Below the pieces are notes generated by a model. It searched no databases and was not told the DNA's origin. It saw only the letters and a list, made by a program, of their open reading frames with translations. Position numbers and translations under genes: made by a program. A stretch of DNA of 59,116 nucleotides, taken from Lachnospiraceae bacterium. GTDB lineage: Bacteria > Bacillota > Clostridia > Lachnospirales > Lachnospiraceae. Location of the stretch: the NCBI GenBank assembly GCA_022769665.1, contig JALEIR010000015.1, positions 1-59,116 on the forward strand. Direction: 5' to 3'. Of this stretch, positions 1-7,442 are shown piece after piece (position 1 is the stretch's first letter; each line of letters opens with the position of its first letter).

Positions 1-124
1 TGTGCTTCTAATATGCTTCTAAAATTTCTGAAAAACACAAATATGAGTGGATTTTTAGTAGAAAATCAAGCAAAAAAGCCACAATTTATCACGATTTGTA
101 ATATAAAATATCGCTCCGAGCAAA
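1..124. other. Unidentified DNA joined to the tuf 3' end
   Basis: This AT-rich stretch has no open reading frame I can support. It does not encode the EF-Tu residues that should precede the tuf tail at 125; in that frame there is a TAA at 104-106. It is therefore foreign to tuf, and may be the end of an integrated element lying mostly to the left of the window, or a rearrangement or assembly junction. Nothing in it (no terminator, promoter or recombinase sequence) decides between these. Confidence 0.5.
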
Positions 125-178
125 CGTGAAGGTGGTAGAACCGTAGGTTCAGGCCGTGTTGCTACTATCATTGAGTAA
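125..178 (+). pseudogene. tuf: 3' tail of tuf (elongation factor Tu), last 17 codons
   Basis: The in-frame codons from CGT 125 to TAA 176-178 read REGGRTVGSGRVATIIE, which is the conserved extreme C-terminus of EF-Tu (domain III end). Upstream the match stops abruptly: the residues expected before the Arg are absent and a stop appears in frame at 104. The fragment has no start or ribosome binding site and cannot be translated alone. It keeps its native-looking terminator at 203-231. An intact tail plus terminator with the rest of the gene missing is what a displaced gene end looks like when an element integrates into a gene's 3' end. A plain rearrangement is also possible. Confidence 0.85.
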
Positions 179-202
179 TTAAAAATTATTCAGTAAATTC
201 AA

Positions 203-231
203 GGCTTCCAGAGAAATCTGGAAGCCTTTTT
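203..231 (+). terminator. Rho-independent terminator of tuf
   Basis: A perfect 10-bp stem (GGCTTCCAGA / TCTGGAAGCC) with a GAAA tetraloop is followed by five T residues, 24 nt after the tuf stop codon. Confidence 0.93.
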
Positions 232-446
232 GCGTGAAATAGAATAGCGAACATTTTGAGCGCTTACCACTTTTCTAATATGATTTGTGTGAGAAAAAAT
301 CATGATGCATATATCATATAGGTAAAAAACTATAGGTAATATTAAACATACGTATTTTACATATAACATGCATTATGGTATATTCATTTTCGAAAGAGAG
401 AGAATATATTTGTGTCTGCAGGAGCAGATAACGGAAAGGTATAGGT
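232..446. other. Intergenic region upstream of the chromate-type transporter genes
   Basis: This AT-rich spacer holds an inverted repeat ATGATTT (280-286) / AAATCAT (297-303), which could be an operator. Several TATA-like boxes lie between 340 and 385, but none has a convincing -35 partner. A ribosome binding site GGAAAGG lies at 433-439. The LysR gene two genes downstream makes a LysR site here plausible but unproven. Confidence 0.35.
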
Positions 447-1028
447 TTGGTGATGAAAAAGGACTACAGTAAGCTTGGAACTTTGTTTAAATCCATGTTC
501 ATGTTGAGTGCATGCACGTTCGGTGGTGGATTTGTCATTGTATCTCTTATGAAAAAGAAGTTCGTGGAGGAACTAAAATGGCTGGAAGAAGATGAAATGC
601 TGGATGTGACAGCTATCACTCAGTCGGCACCCGGCCCCTTACCCGTTAATGCATCCGTGATTATCGGTTACCGTATGGCAGGTGTGGTAGGCTCACTGAC
701 AGCGATTCTGGGAACAATTCTTCCGCCAATGATTATCATTTCGATTATATCGGTATTTTATGAACAGTTTAGGACCAATCCCTATATCGCAGTGGCTCTG
801 CAGGTGATGAGGGCAGGTGTGGCAGCAGTCATTTTTGATGTGGTTATCAATTTGGCAAAGAATGTACTGAAAACAAAAAGAGTACTGTACATTACGATGA
901 TGATTATTGCATTTATTTCCACTTATCTGTTAGGGGTCAGCGCGATGATAATCATTTTTACCTGCCTGGGTATCGGCCTGATAGATTTGGCAGTGACACT
1001 TTACAAGAAGAAAAAGGGGGTAGCATAA
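447..1028 (+). CDS. Chromate transporter family protein, first half-size subunit
   Basis: A 193-residue membrane protein of the CHR family (short-chain form with one CHR domain). It shows the family pattern FGGGFV near residue 25 and a PGPLPVNASVIIGYRMAG stretch around residues 57-74, followed by several hydrophobic segments. Half-size CHR proteins occur as adjacent pairs and probably work as a heterodimer; the partner starts 2 nt downstream. Family members export chromate, but many have untested substrates, so chromate is only an inference. Start choice is uncertain: TTG 447, GTG 450 and ATG 453 are in frame, and the GGAAAGG site at 433-439 best serves the first two. Confidence 0.85.
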   Translation: MVMKKDYSKLGTLFKSMFMLSACTFGGGFVIVSLMKKKFVEELKWLEEDEMLDVTAITQSAPGPLPVNASVIIGYRMAGVVGSLTAILGTILPPMIIISIISVFYEQFRTNPYIAVALQVMRAGVAAVIFDVVINLAKNVLKTKRVLYITMMIIAFISTYLLGVSAMIIIFTCLGIGLIDLAVTLYKKKKGVA

Positions 1029-1029
1029 G

Positions 1030-1602
1030 ATGCTGTTGTTGAAATTATTTTTTGCATTTATTCAGGTCGGTATGTTCAGTGTGGGCGGAGGTTATGCTGC
1101 GATTCCGCTGATTCAGGAACAGATTGTAAATATATATGGGCTGATGACCATGGAAGAATTTACGGATTTGATTACCGTGGCTGAAATGACTCCGGGACCG
1201 ATTTCCATCAATTCAGCTACTTTTGTGGGAATGCGCCTGGCAGGAATTCCCGGTGTGCTGATTTGTTCCATTGGTTGCATTATTCCCTCCTTCTGCATTT
1301 GTCTGACACTGGCCCATTTTTATTACAAGTATCGCACGGTCAGCGGTGTACAGGTGGTTTTGGGTTCTTTGAGACCGGCGGTTGTGGCACTGATTGGTTC
1401 AGCAGGTGCGTCTATTCTAATTCTGGGATTATTTCAGACAAATATACAGAATGTCGTCCTTGGTGATATCAGACTTGTGGAATTGGGGATTTTTGTGGTA
1501 GCATTATTTATATTAAGGAAGTTCAAAGCCAACGCTATCTCTATCATTTTGGGAAGCGGTGTGGTCGGAACATTGATTTATGCCTTAATGGGAGCTATCT
1601 AA
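1030..1602 (+). CDS. Chromate transporter family protein, second half-size subunit
   Basis: A 190-residue multi-pass membrane protein with the same CHR landmarks as its neighbour: FSVGGGYAAIP near residue 16 and MTPGPISINSATFVGMRLAG around residues 52-72. It starts directly after the first subunit, with GGGGG just upstream of the ATG as ribosome binding site, so the two are co-translated and probably form one transporter. The two are separate, complete half-size genes rather than one frameshifted long gene, because each has its own N-terminal FxxGGG motif and start. The substrate is unknown; chromate is the family default. Confidence 0.85.
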   Translation: MLLLKLFFAFIQVGMFSVGGGYAAIPLIQEQIVNIYGLMTMEEFTDLITVAEMTPGPISINSATFVGMRLAGIPGVLICSIGCIIPSFCICLTLAHFYYKYRTVSGVQVVLGSLRPAVVALIGSAGASILILGLFQTNIQNVVLGDIRLVELGIFVVALFILRKFKANAISIILGSGVVGTLIYALMGAI

Positions 1603-1661
1603 AAAGAGCGGCTGCATCGTACCGAAAACATTAAGACATAGCCATCACAAGGAGAAGAAGC

Positions 1662-2537
1662 ATGACGATACGCCATTTGAAGGTGTTTACGGCAGTGGCT
1701 GATATGGGCGGCATGAGTGCAGCGGCGAAGAAGCTGCATGTGTCCCAACCTACGGTCAGTCAGGCTATTGCGGAATTGGAAAAATATTACGGGGTGAAGC
1801 TTTTTGAAAGGTTATCCCAGAAATTATATTTGACTAAGGAGGGAGAGCTTATGCTCTCTTTTTCCCGTCATATTCTGGATTCCTTTAATCAAATGGAGGA
1901 AGCTATGGACCGGGCGGTGAAAAAAGAGAATCTTCGAATTGGCTGCAGTGTTACGGTGGGAACCTGTTTGATTAATGATATTTTGGATCAAGCCGGAATC
2001 AGAATGCCGCACTTGAGCATTAGTGTGGTGGTAGCCAATTCCTCCGATATTGAGCGGGCAATTTTATGTAATGAGGTGGATATTGGCATTGTAGAGGGAA
2101 TTTTAAAGAGTAGCGAACTTTTGATTACGCCTGTTTGCAAAGACGAGCTGGTGATAGTCTGCGGAAGCAGCCATCCGCTTGCGAAAGAAAAGACGGTTAC
2201 ACCGGATATGCTTGCAGGACAGAATTATATCAGCCGGGAGAGTGGAAGCGCAGGGCGCAACCAGTTGGAAAAACTATTTGAGGAACAAGGGCTGGAGCTG
2301 GTGCGGACCTTCTGCAGTACGAACACAGAGGCAATTAAGAATGCTGTCATCCGTGGTAGGGGAATCGCTGTGCTTTCCGAAAGGATGATAGAAAGGGAAC
2401 GGGCAGCGGGAGATATGGTTGTATTACCTGTAGAAGGTGTTAAGGTTACCAGAAATATCAATCTTGCCATACATAAAAATAAATATTTGTCAAAGAGTAT
2501 CAAAATGATGCAGGAAATCGTGCAGGAGACATTTTAA
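1662..2537 (+). CDS. LysR family transcriptional regulator
   Basis: A 291-residue LysR-type regulator. Residues 1-60 form the winged helix-turn-helix (MTIRHLKVF, then SAAAKKLHVSQPTVSQAIAE), and residues ~90-290 the periplasmic-binding-like effector domain. An AAGGAGAAG ribosome binding site precedes the ATG. It lies 59 nt after the transporter pair on the same strand, so it may be co-transcribed and may control the pair; LysR genes are more often divergent from their target, so this link is an inference. The effector cannot be predicted. Confidence 0.9.
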   Translation: MTIRHLKVFTAVADMGGMSAAAKKLHVSQPTVSQAIAELEKYYGVKLFERLSQKLYLTKEGELMLSFSRHILDSFNQMEEAMDRAVKKENLRIGCSVTVGTCLINDILDQAGIRMPHLSISVVVANSSDIERAILCNEVDIGIVEGILKSSELLITPVCKDELVIVCGSSHPLAKEKTVTPDMLAGQNYISRESGSAGRNQLEKLFEEQGLELVRTFCSTNTEAIKNAVIRGRGIAVLSERMIERERAAGDMVVLPVEGVKVTRNINLAIHKNKYLSKSIKMMQEIVQETF

Positions 2538-2651
2538 TATAGCCGGATATACGGAAGTTCTTTTGTTGAATCTGCTTCCTCAGTATGATACAATTATTTT
2601 GGGGTTTTATACAAAATAAGCACCATATTGTAAATAGTGGGGGACATACGG

Positions 2652-4328
2652 ATGGACGAAATCAATTTTTGGGAGAAGGATGCTGTCAAAATTTCTGCAA
2701 TTATGGAAGCGATTGACCAAAATTCAGATAGTTCTTTTTTATGGGTAGTCAGTCTGAAGGGGCAGGAATCATGGTGTTCTGAGAAAACGAAAGACTATTT
2801 TGGTTTATCTGCCCGGATATTTTCCCATTTTGAACAGGTGATAACGGAATTGGTTCATCCCCATGATACAGAGGAATGTCGTCAGGAAATCGGCAAGAGG
2901 TTGCAGGGGATAGACCTGGATGCGGAATTATGTATCCGTATGCGTGACAAAAACGGCATTTATTCCTTGTTCAGCTTTCATACAAAGGCGATTTGCGACG
3001 AGGACGAAAGTCTCGAGTATCTGGTTATCGTGATGAAAAACGAGAACACCTTTCCGGAAATTGATCCTTCTACAGATTTGTATTCCTACGCAAGATATGT
3101 GAGGAATTTGGAAGACAGAATTGCAAAAGGAGGAAACTTTGCAATTCTGCAGATTCAGGTGGAGGGATTTAATACATTTAATTTAATCTATGGTATCGAC
3201 TATTCCAACGAACTGCTGCAGGCAATTGCGTTGCAGTTCATCTATATGATGGATATGGACAAGGCGGTTTATCGTCTGGAGGGAGAGCGATTTGTATTTA
3301 TATTGAAAAAGGCAGGACGGAAGGAACTGCTTGAGTTTGAGCGGCAGGTGCGCCATGTCCTTGATACAGGGATAACGGTAGCAGGGAAAAGAATCCCTCT
3401 GAAGATGGATTCCGGTGCGATTCTTCTTGAGAATTATCAGGGGGATTCTTCTTCGATTCGCGATCAGGTTACCTATGCGCTGGACCATTCCGTACATAAG
3501 CATCAGGGACAACTTGTCATATTCAACGATGAAGTACAGACTTCCCGAGGCGTTGATCTTGAACTTATGAAGGTGATTCACCAGTCTGTCCGCAATAATT
3601 GTGAAGGGTTTTATCTGGAATATCAGCCTATTGTAGTAGCGGACACCGGAAAGATAGTTGGTGCAGAGGCACTTGTGCGGTGGAGCCGTGAACCATACGG
3701 AACGATACCTCCGGGCATGTTCATTGAATGGATGGAGACGGATCCGAGTATGTACGATTTGGGAAACTTTGTCCTTCAGACGGCGCTTACGGAGACGAAG
3801 AGTCTTCTTATGCTTGACCGGGATTTCTTTATTAATGTGAATGTTTCCGTCAGACAGCTGGAACGTCCCGAATTTCGCGGAGAGTTATTAAAAATTCTTG
3901 CAGATAAAGATTTTCCGGCAGATCATCTGTGTCTGGAACTGACGGAGCGGTGTAAGGATTTTCCTATGGATAGGTTGAGTCAGGAGGTTGCGTTTTTTCA
4001 GAGCTGTGGTATAAGAGTTGCAATGGATGATTACGGGACAGGAAGCGCTTCCTCAAGCATTGTCATGAATATTCCGATGGATGAAATTAAAATAGATATG
4101 AGTTTTATCCGTAACATTATGGACAACCCCAAAAATCAGGAGATGGTTCGTTCCATATTGTATTTTGCCGGTAAATCCAACATGGCGACATGTCTGGAGG
4201 GGGTTGAAAATGAAGAGTTGCAGAACTATTTACGGGATTACAATGCAACATGGTTTCAGGGGTATTACTATGCCAAGCCTCTTCCTGTCCGCAAACTGGA
4301 AGATATGGTAAGGGAACAGCCGAGGTAA
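2652..4328 (+). CDS. PAS-GGDEF-EAL protein, probable c-di-GMP phosphodiesterase
   Basis: A cytosolic protein of about 558 residues with an N-terminal PAS-like region (residues ~20-130), a GGDEF domain (~145-300) and a C-terminal EAL domain (~315-555). The GGDEF signature is degenerate (EGERF), so cyclase activity is unlikely. The EAL domain keeps the catalytic set: EALVRW, the Asn in FINVNVS, ELTER, the DD pair in MDDYGTG, the Lys in IKID, EGVE and FQGY. It should therefore hydrolyse c-di-GMP to pGpG. ATG 2652 is preferred over GTG 2637 because GGGGGA lies 8 nt before it. No membrane segment is visible. Confidence 0.88.
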   Translation: MDEINFWEKDAVKISAIMEAIDQNSDSSFLWVVSLKGQESWCSEKTKDYFGLSARIFSHFEQVITELVHPHDTEECRQEIGKRLQGIDLDAELCIRMRDKNGIYSLFSFHTKAICDEDESLEYLVIVMKNENTFPEIDPSTDLYSYARYVRNLEDRIAKGGNFAILQIQVEGFNTFNLIYGIDYSNELLQAIALQFIYMMDMDKAVYRLEGERFVFILKKAGRKELLEFERQVRHVLDTGITVAGKRIPLKMDSGAILLENYQGDSSSIRDQVTYALDHSVHKHQGQLVIFNDEVQTSRGVDLELMKVIHQSVRNNCEGFYLEYQPIVVADTGKIVGAEALVRWSREPYGTIPPGMFIEWMETDPSMYDLGNFVLQTALTETKSLLMLDRDFFINVNVSVRQLERPEFRGELLKILADKDFPADHLCLELTERCKDFPMDRLSQEVAFFQSCGIRVAMDDYGTGSASSSIVMNIPMDEIKIDMSFIRNIMDNPKNQEMVRSILYFAGKSNMATCLEGVENEELQNYLRDYNATWFQGYYYAKPLPVRKLEDMVREQPR

Positions 4329-4375
4329 AAAAACAGTGAGCAAATATGTGACTGGCAATAAGAGAGGGATAGCGG

Positions 4376-4882
4376 ATGAGAGGAATGGATGATTATTTAG
4401 CTCCGGGTACCGGACTTACGAAGGAAGAAAGATTACAATCCATCTTTGAGAAGTATTGCGATACTTTAAAGGCGAAGAACCTGCGGTGGTATTTTGCTGT
4501 GGGGAGCAGGTGGGATAAAAGAAAGATAGAAAAGTTTTTAAAATATTTTTGTATTCCCAAGAAACTGGAGGATGTGGTAGCCTTTTTGGATACAACAGTA
4601 TTTAAGACCTCCAAGGAAGGGCTGCTTTTTACAAAAGAAGGGATTATTGTAAAGGAACCGTTGAATAAGCTTTACTATCTGGAGTACAGCAAGCTTCAGG
4701 AAGCAGAGGTTGTGGAAGAGTACAATGATGCCGGTTACCTGACAGATTCCAAGCTCATCGTTCATTTTAGGGACGGAAACGAGAGAATTGTGTTTGATTA
4801 TTACATCAGGAAGCATTTCTTTGTGGATTATATCAATGAAGTGGTGAAATTTCTTTCCGGTTTTGAGCCAAAGCCCGTGTAA
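4376..4882 (+). CDS. Conserved hypothetical protein
   Basis: A 168-residue soluble protein that I do not recognise with confidence. The N-terminal half is helical and rich in Lys; the C-terminal half alternates hydrophobic strands with charged turns (IIVKEPLNKLYYLEYSKL, then a strand pair and a final helix), loosely like a PH-type fold. A GAGAGGG site precedes the ATG by 6 nt. It follows the EAL protein by 47 nt on the same strand and may share its transcript. The end of the gene, stop codon included, is duplicated in tandem (4860-4904). No function is proposed. Confidence 0.6.
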   Translation: MRGMDDYLAPGTGLTKEERLQSIFEKYCDTLKAKNLRWYFAVGSRWDKRKIEKFLKYFCIPKKLEDVVAFLDTTVFKTSKEGLLFTKEGIIVKEPLNKLYYLEYSKLQEAEVVEEYNDAGYLTDSKLIVHFRDGNERIVFDYYIRKHFFVDYINEVVKFLSGFEPKPV

Positions 4883-4904
4883 AGTTTTGAGCCAAAGCCC
4901 GTGT
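4860..4904 (+). repeat. Tandem duplication across a stop codon
   Basis: Two identical 21-nt copies (4860-4880 and 4884-4904) repeat with a 24-nt period. The first copy runs into the TAA that ends the hypothetical gene. In the second copy the TAA is changed to TTA, so it is read as untranslated DNA after the stop. The second copy ends 8 nt before the -35 box of the next gene. Confidence 0.9.
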
Positions 4905-4912
4905 TAAGGATG

Positions 4913-4941
4913 TTTACGCCATCTGAAAAGCATGATATAAT
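4913..4941 (+). promoter_or_regulatory. Sigma-A promoter of the ybjQ-type gene
   Basis: TTTACG (4913-4918) and TATAAT (4936-4941) are separated by 17 nt, and the start codon follows 38 nt after the -10 box. Confidence 0.7.
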
Positions 4942-4979
4942 TTCTCCTGTATACATATGGTATTTCAGGAGGGAAGAAG

Positions 4980-5291
4980 ATGATCTTAGTAACTACTGAT
5001 TACATTTCCGGTAAGAATCTGGAAATGCTGGGACTGGTTAAGGGAAGTACCATCCAAAGCAAAAATGTGGGTCGTGATATCACACAGAGCTTTAAGACGC
5101 TGGTTGGCGGTGAGCTGAAAGCTTACACGGAGATGATGAACGAGGCGAGAGCCTTGGCTACCAAGCGTATGGTAGAAGAAGCAGAAGGTCTGGGAGCTGA
5201 TGCTGTGGTAAATGTCCGTTACAGCTCTGCTTCTGTGATGGCGGGAGCGGCAGAGGTCATTGCCTACGGAACCGCTGTGAAGTTTGTATAG
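4980..5291 (+). CDS. ybjQ: YbjQ/UPF0145 family protein
   Basis: A 103-residue protein matching the YbjQ family from end to end: MILVTTDYISGK at the start, GLVKGSTIQSKNVGRDI, the helix GELKAYTEMMNEARALATKR, then EAEGLGADAVVNVRY and the terminal YGTAVKF. The fold is a small pentamer-forming domain sometimes listed as heavy-metal binding; its cell role is unknown. It has its own promoter, a GGAGGGAAG ribosome binding site and a terminator, so it is a single-gene unit. Confidence 0.92.
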   Translation: MILVTTDYISGKNLEMLGLVKGSTIQSKNVGRDITQSFKTLVGGELKAYTEMMNEARALATKRMVEEAEGLGADAVVNVRYSSASVMAGAAEVIAYGTAVKFV

Positions 5292-5308
5292 AGCATGTTG
5301 GTTTTGGA

Positions 5309-5343
5309 CCGGGCTGCGGAATTGTTTCTGCAGTCCGGTTTGT
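5309..5343 (+). terminator. Terminator of the ybjQ-type gene
   Basis: A 9-bp stem CCGGGCTGC (5309-5317) / GCAGTCCGG (5330-5338), with one G-T wobble, is followed by TTTGT, 17 nt after the stop codon. Confidence 0.75.
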
Positions 5344-5361
5344 ACGTGTGGCAGGGAAAAA

Positions 5362-5628
5362 GGGCTTCATCCCAAGCAGAAAATCGGCCCTCTGACGGAG
5401 GGGATGCGCCGAAGAATTTTTGATGCGGTGCAGGGAACGCTGCACAAGATGACCGTTCAGGGGGGCAGGGATACAGAGAAGGACTTCTTTGGGATGCAGG
5501 GCGGCTATCGGACCATGCTCAGTAAAAAGACCGTGGGAAAGCCCTGCCCTTATTGCGGGAATATGATTCAGAAAGCCAATTATATGGGCGGGACCGTGTA
5601 CTTTTGCCCTTCCTGCCAGAAAATCTGA
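5362..5628 (+). pseudogene. C-terminal remnant of a MutM/Nei-type DNA glycosylase
   Basis: The frame encodes about 88 residues that match the end of Fpg/Nei family DNA repair glycosylases: LHPKQKIGPLTEG and FDAVQGTLHKM from the helix-two-turn-helix region, GGRDTEKDFFG, then the zinc finger CPYCGN followed by YFCPSCQKI. The catalytic N-terminal domain (N-terminal Pro and Glu, roughly 180 residues) is missing, and no ribosome binding site or likely start precedes the homologous part. The upstream frame (from ~5284) reads into the ybjQ terminator. I read this as a decayed gene; a live zinc-finger peptide is possible but unsupported. Confidence 0.8.
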
Positions 5629-5898
5629 TTTCTGCGATTGCCGTTAATTTATATTATTTCATTGCTTACGGGTGAAATCCGACATCTTCGAAAAGCAACC
5701 ATATCCAGTCCACGATAAGGAAAGATTTGCAGATAAGTTTGTAATTCGTTGTTTGTTGTGCCCGGAGATTGTCTCCTTGCCGTCAGAGACATTTTGTGCT
5801 AATGTGTATGCAGGGTATCTTCTGTCAATGCGAAGGCAGCACCTTTGCCGAGGCAGAAAGAAAAGGATACATAGATACAATGAAGCGGGAGGACATTT
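5629..5898. other. Intergenic region upstream of the endoglucanase gene
   Basis: These 270 nt contain no gene I trust; a 76-codon frame at 5672-5902 has no ribosome binding site and no family resemblance. No clear -35/-10 pair or known riboswitch core was found. A strong GGGAGGAC site sits just before the ATG at 5899. Confidence 0.4.
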
Positions 5899-7245
5899 AT
5901 GAAAAAGAAATTAATAGCAACGATACTGGCAGCTTCTCTTGCCTTGGGCATGCTCGCCGGTTGTGGTGATACCGGGGCAGTGGACGGAGAAAATGTACAG
6001 ACAGAGAACGGTTCAGGTGCCGGAGCAGATAATGAAGACAGTTCCGCTGCGGAAGGAGCCGGAGCTGAGAGTAGTGAAGGTGCTGAGAACAGTGAAAGTG
6101 TAGAGAGCAGCGAAAGTCAGGAATCTGAATTTGAGATTCCAGAAGTGAACATTGAGCCTTATGACGTTCCGGATACCGAGGCCTTTGCGTTTGTACATGA
6201 CATGAAGATTGGCTGGAATCTGGGCAATACCTTCGATGCTTTCAGAGAAAGTCCATTTGCCAATGAACTTGACAGCGAAACACAGTGGGTGGGAATCGCA
6301 ACAACTCAGGAAATGATTGACGATATTCAGGAAGCGGGATTCAATTCCGTCCGTATCCCTGTTACCTGGCATCCCCATGTAGATGAAAATTATAAGATTT
6401 CCGAGGTGTGGCTGAACCGTGTGCAGGAAGTGGTGGATTATGCTTACAATAACGGCATGTACGTAATCCTTAACATTCATCATGACAACAGCGAGGAATT
6501 TATGTATCCCTCAACGGAATATCTGGAACAGTCTGTCAACTATATCACCGCTATCTGGCAACAGCTCGCGGAGCATTTTGCAGAGTATGATGAGCATCTG
6601 ATTTTTGAGTCCATGAACGAGCCCAGACAGGTGGGAACCGCCTGGGAGTGGGGGTTGAACGGAAATGAGAGTTGTAAGGATGCGGTGGCTTGTATCAATG
6701 AAATCAATCAGGCATTCGTTGACACGGTACGTGCTACAGGCGGAAACAATCTGAATCGTTATCTGATGATTCCGGGTTACGATGCATCTGCGGACGGAGC
6801 TACTAATGCAGGATTTGTTCTTCCCACGGATGCAGAGGGTGTGGAGAATAAACTGATTATTTCGGTTCACGCATATACTCCTTACAATTTTGCCCTGCAG
6901 GCGGACAGTGAGAGCGGAAGCTCTTCCGCCTTTGATTCCGATACTGCCAGATTTACCACAGATATCGATAACTTTATGGATAAGCTTTACAATAAGTTTA
7001 TCAAGGAAGGTGTTCCCGTGGTTATCGGTGAATTCGGCTCAAGAGACAAGAACCAGAATATCCAGTCTCGTATTGACCATGCAGCTTACTATGTTGCTGC
7101 GGCCAGGGCAAGAGGGATGACCTGCTTCTGGTGGGACAACAATGCGTTTACGGGAAAGGGAGAGAATTTCGGGCTTTATTACAGACGCGGCGGCTATTTT
7201 ATTTTCCCTGATATTGTAACCGCACTGATGAAATATGCGGACTGA
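5899..7245 (+). CDS. GH5 family endoglucanase-like lipoprotein
   Basis: A 448-residue exported glycoside hydrolase. Residues 1-22 are a lipoprotein signal ending in the lipobox LAGC (Cys22), so the enzyme is anchored outside the membrane. Residues ~25-85 are a Ser/Glu-rich linker. The catalytic barrel follows with GH5 landmarks: IGWNLGNTFDAF, NSVRIPVTWHPHV, VILNIHHD, the acid/base Glu241 in SMNEP, VHAYTPYNFAL and the nucleophile Glu378 in VIGEFGS, ending with CFWWDN. It probably cleaves beta-1,4-glucans or related plant polysaccharides. No binding module or dockerin is present. It is a single-gene unit with its own terminator. Confidence 0.94.
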   Translation: MKKKLIATILAASLALGMLAGCGDTGAVDGENVQTENGSGAGADNEDSSAAEGAGAESSEGAENSESVESSESQESEFEIPEVNIEPYDVPDTEAFAFVHDMKIGWNLGNTFDAFRESPFANELDSETQWVGIATTQEMIDDIQEAGFNSVRIPVTWHPHVDENYKISEVWLNRVQEVVDYAYNNGMYVILNIHHDNSEEFMYPSTEYLEQSVNYITAIWQQLAEHFAEYDEHLIFESMNEPRQVGTAWEWGLNGNESCKDAVACINEINQAFVDTVRATGGNNLNRYLMIPGYDASADGATNAGFVLPTDAEGVENKLIISVHAYTPYNFALQADSESGSSSAFDSDTARFTTDIDNFMDKLYNKFIKEGVPVVIGEFGSRDKNQNIQSRIDHAAYYVAAARARGMTCFWWDNNAFTGKGENFGLYYRRGGYFIFPDIVTALMKYAD

Positions 7246-7258
7246 TTCATACGGAATA

Positions 7259-7293
7259 AAAAGCGCAATCTCTGATACGGAGATTGCGCTTTT
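7259..7293 (+). terminator. Terminator of the GH5 gene
   Basis: A perfect stem GCGCAATCTC / GAGATTGCGC (7263-7272 and 7280-7289) is flanked by an A-run and a T-run, so it may work in both directions. Confidence 0.92.
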
Positions 7294-7442
7294 GAGTGCA
7301 ATGCATGGCTGAACTGTAGGCAAAAAAAAACATCCATACTGCAATTTTCTACATTTACTACCGGTATGTATTGCACTAGAATGAGGTTATTCGAGGCAGG
7401 ATATGAACGTAGAAAGCATGGCCTGCCTGAGAGGAGAAAAAA

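Noticed and set aside
447..1602. A single chromate transporter gene broken by a frameshift
   Set aside because: Each half has its own FxxGGG start motif, ribosome binding site and full CHR domain; paired half-size genes are a normal form of the family.
5629..5898. c-di-GMP or other riboswitch before the GH5 gene
   Set aside because: I searched by eye for the conserved GEMM core words and other common riboswitch cores and found none.
5672..5902. Small gene of 76 codons before the GH5 gene
   Set aside because: It has no ribosome binding site and no recognisable family, and it overlaps the GH5 start region.
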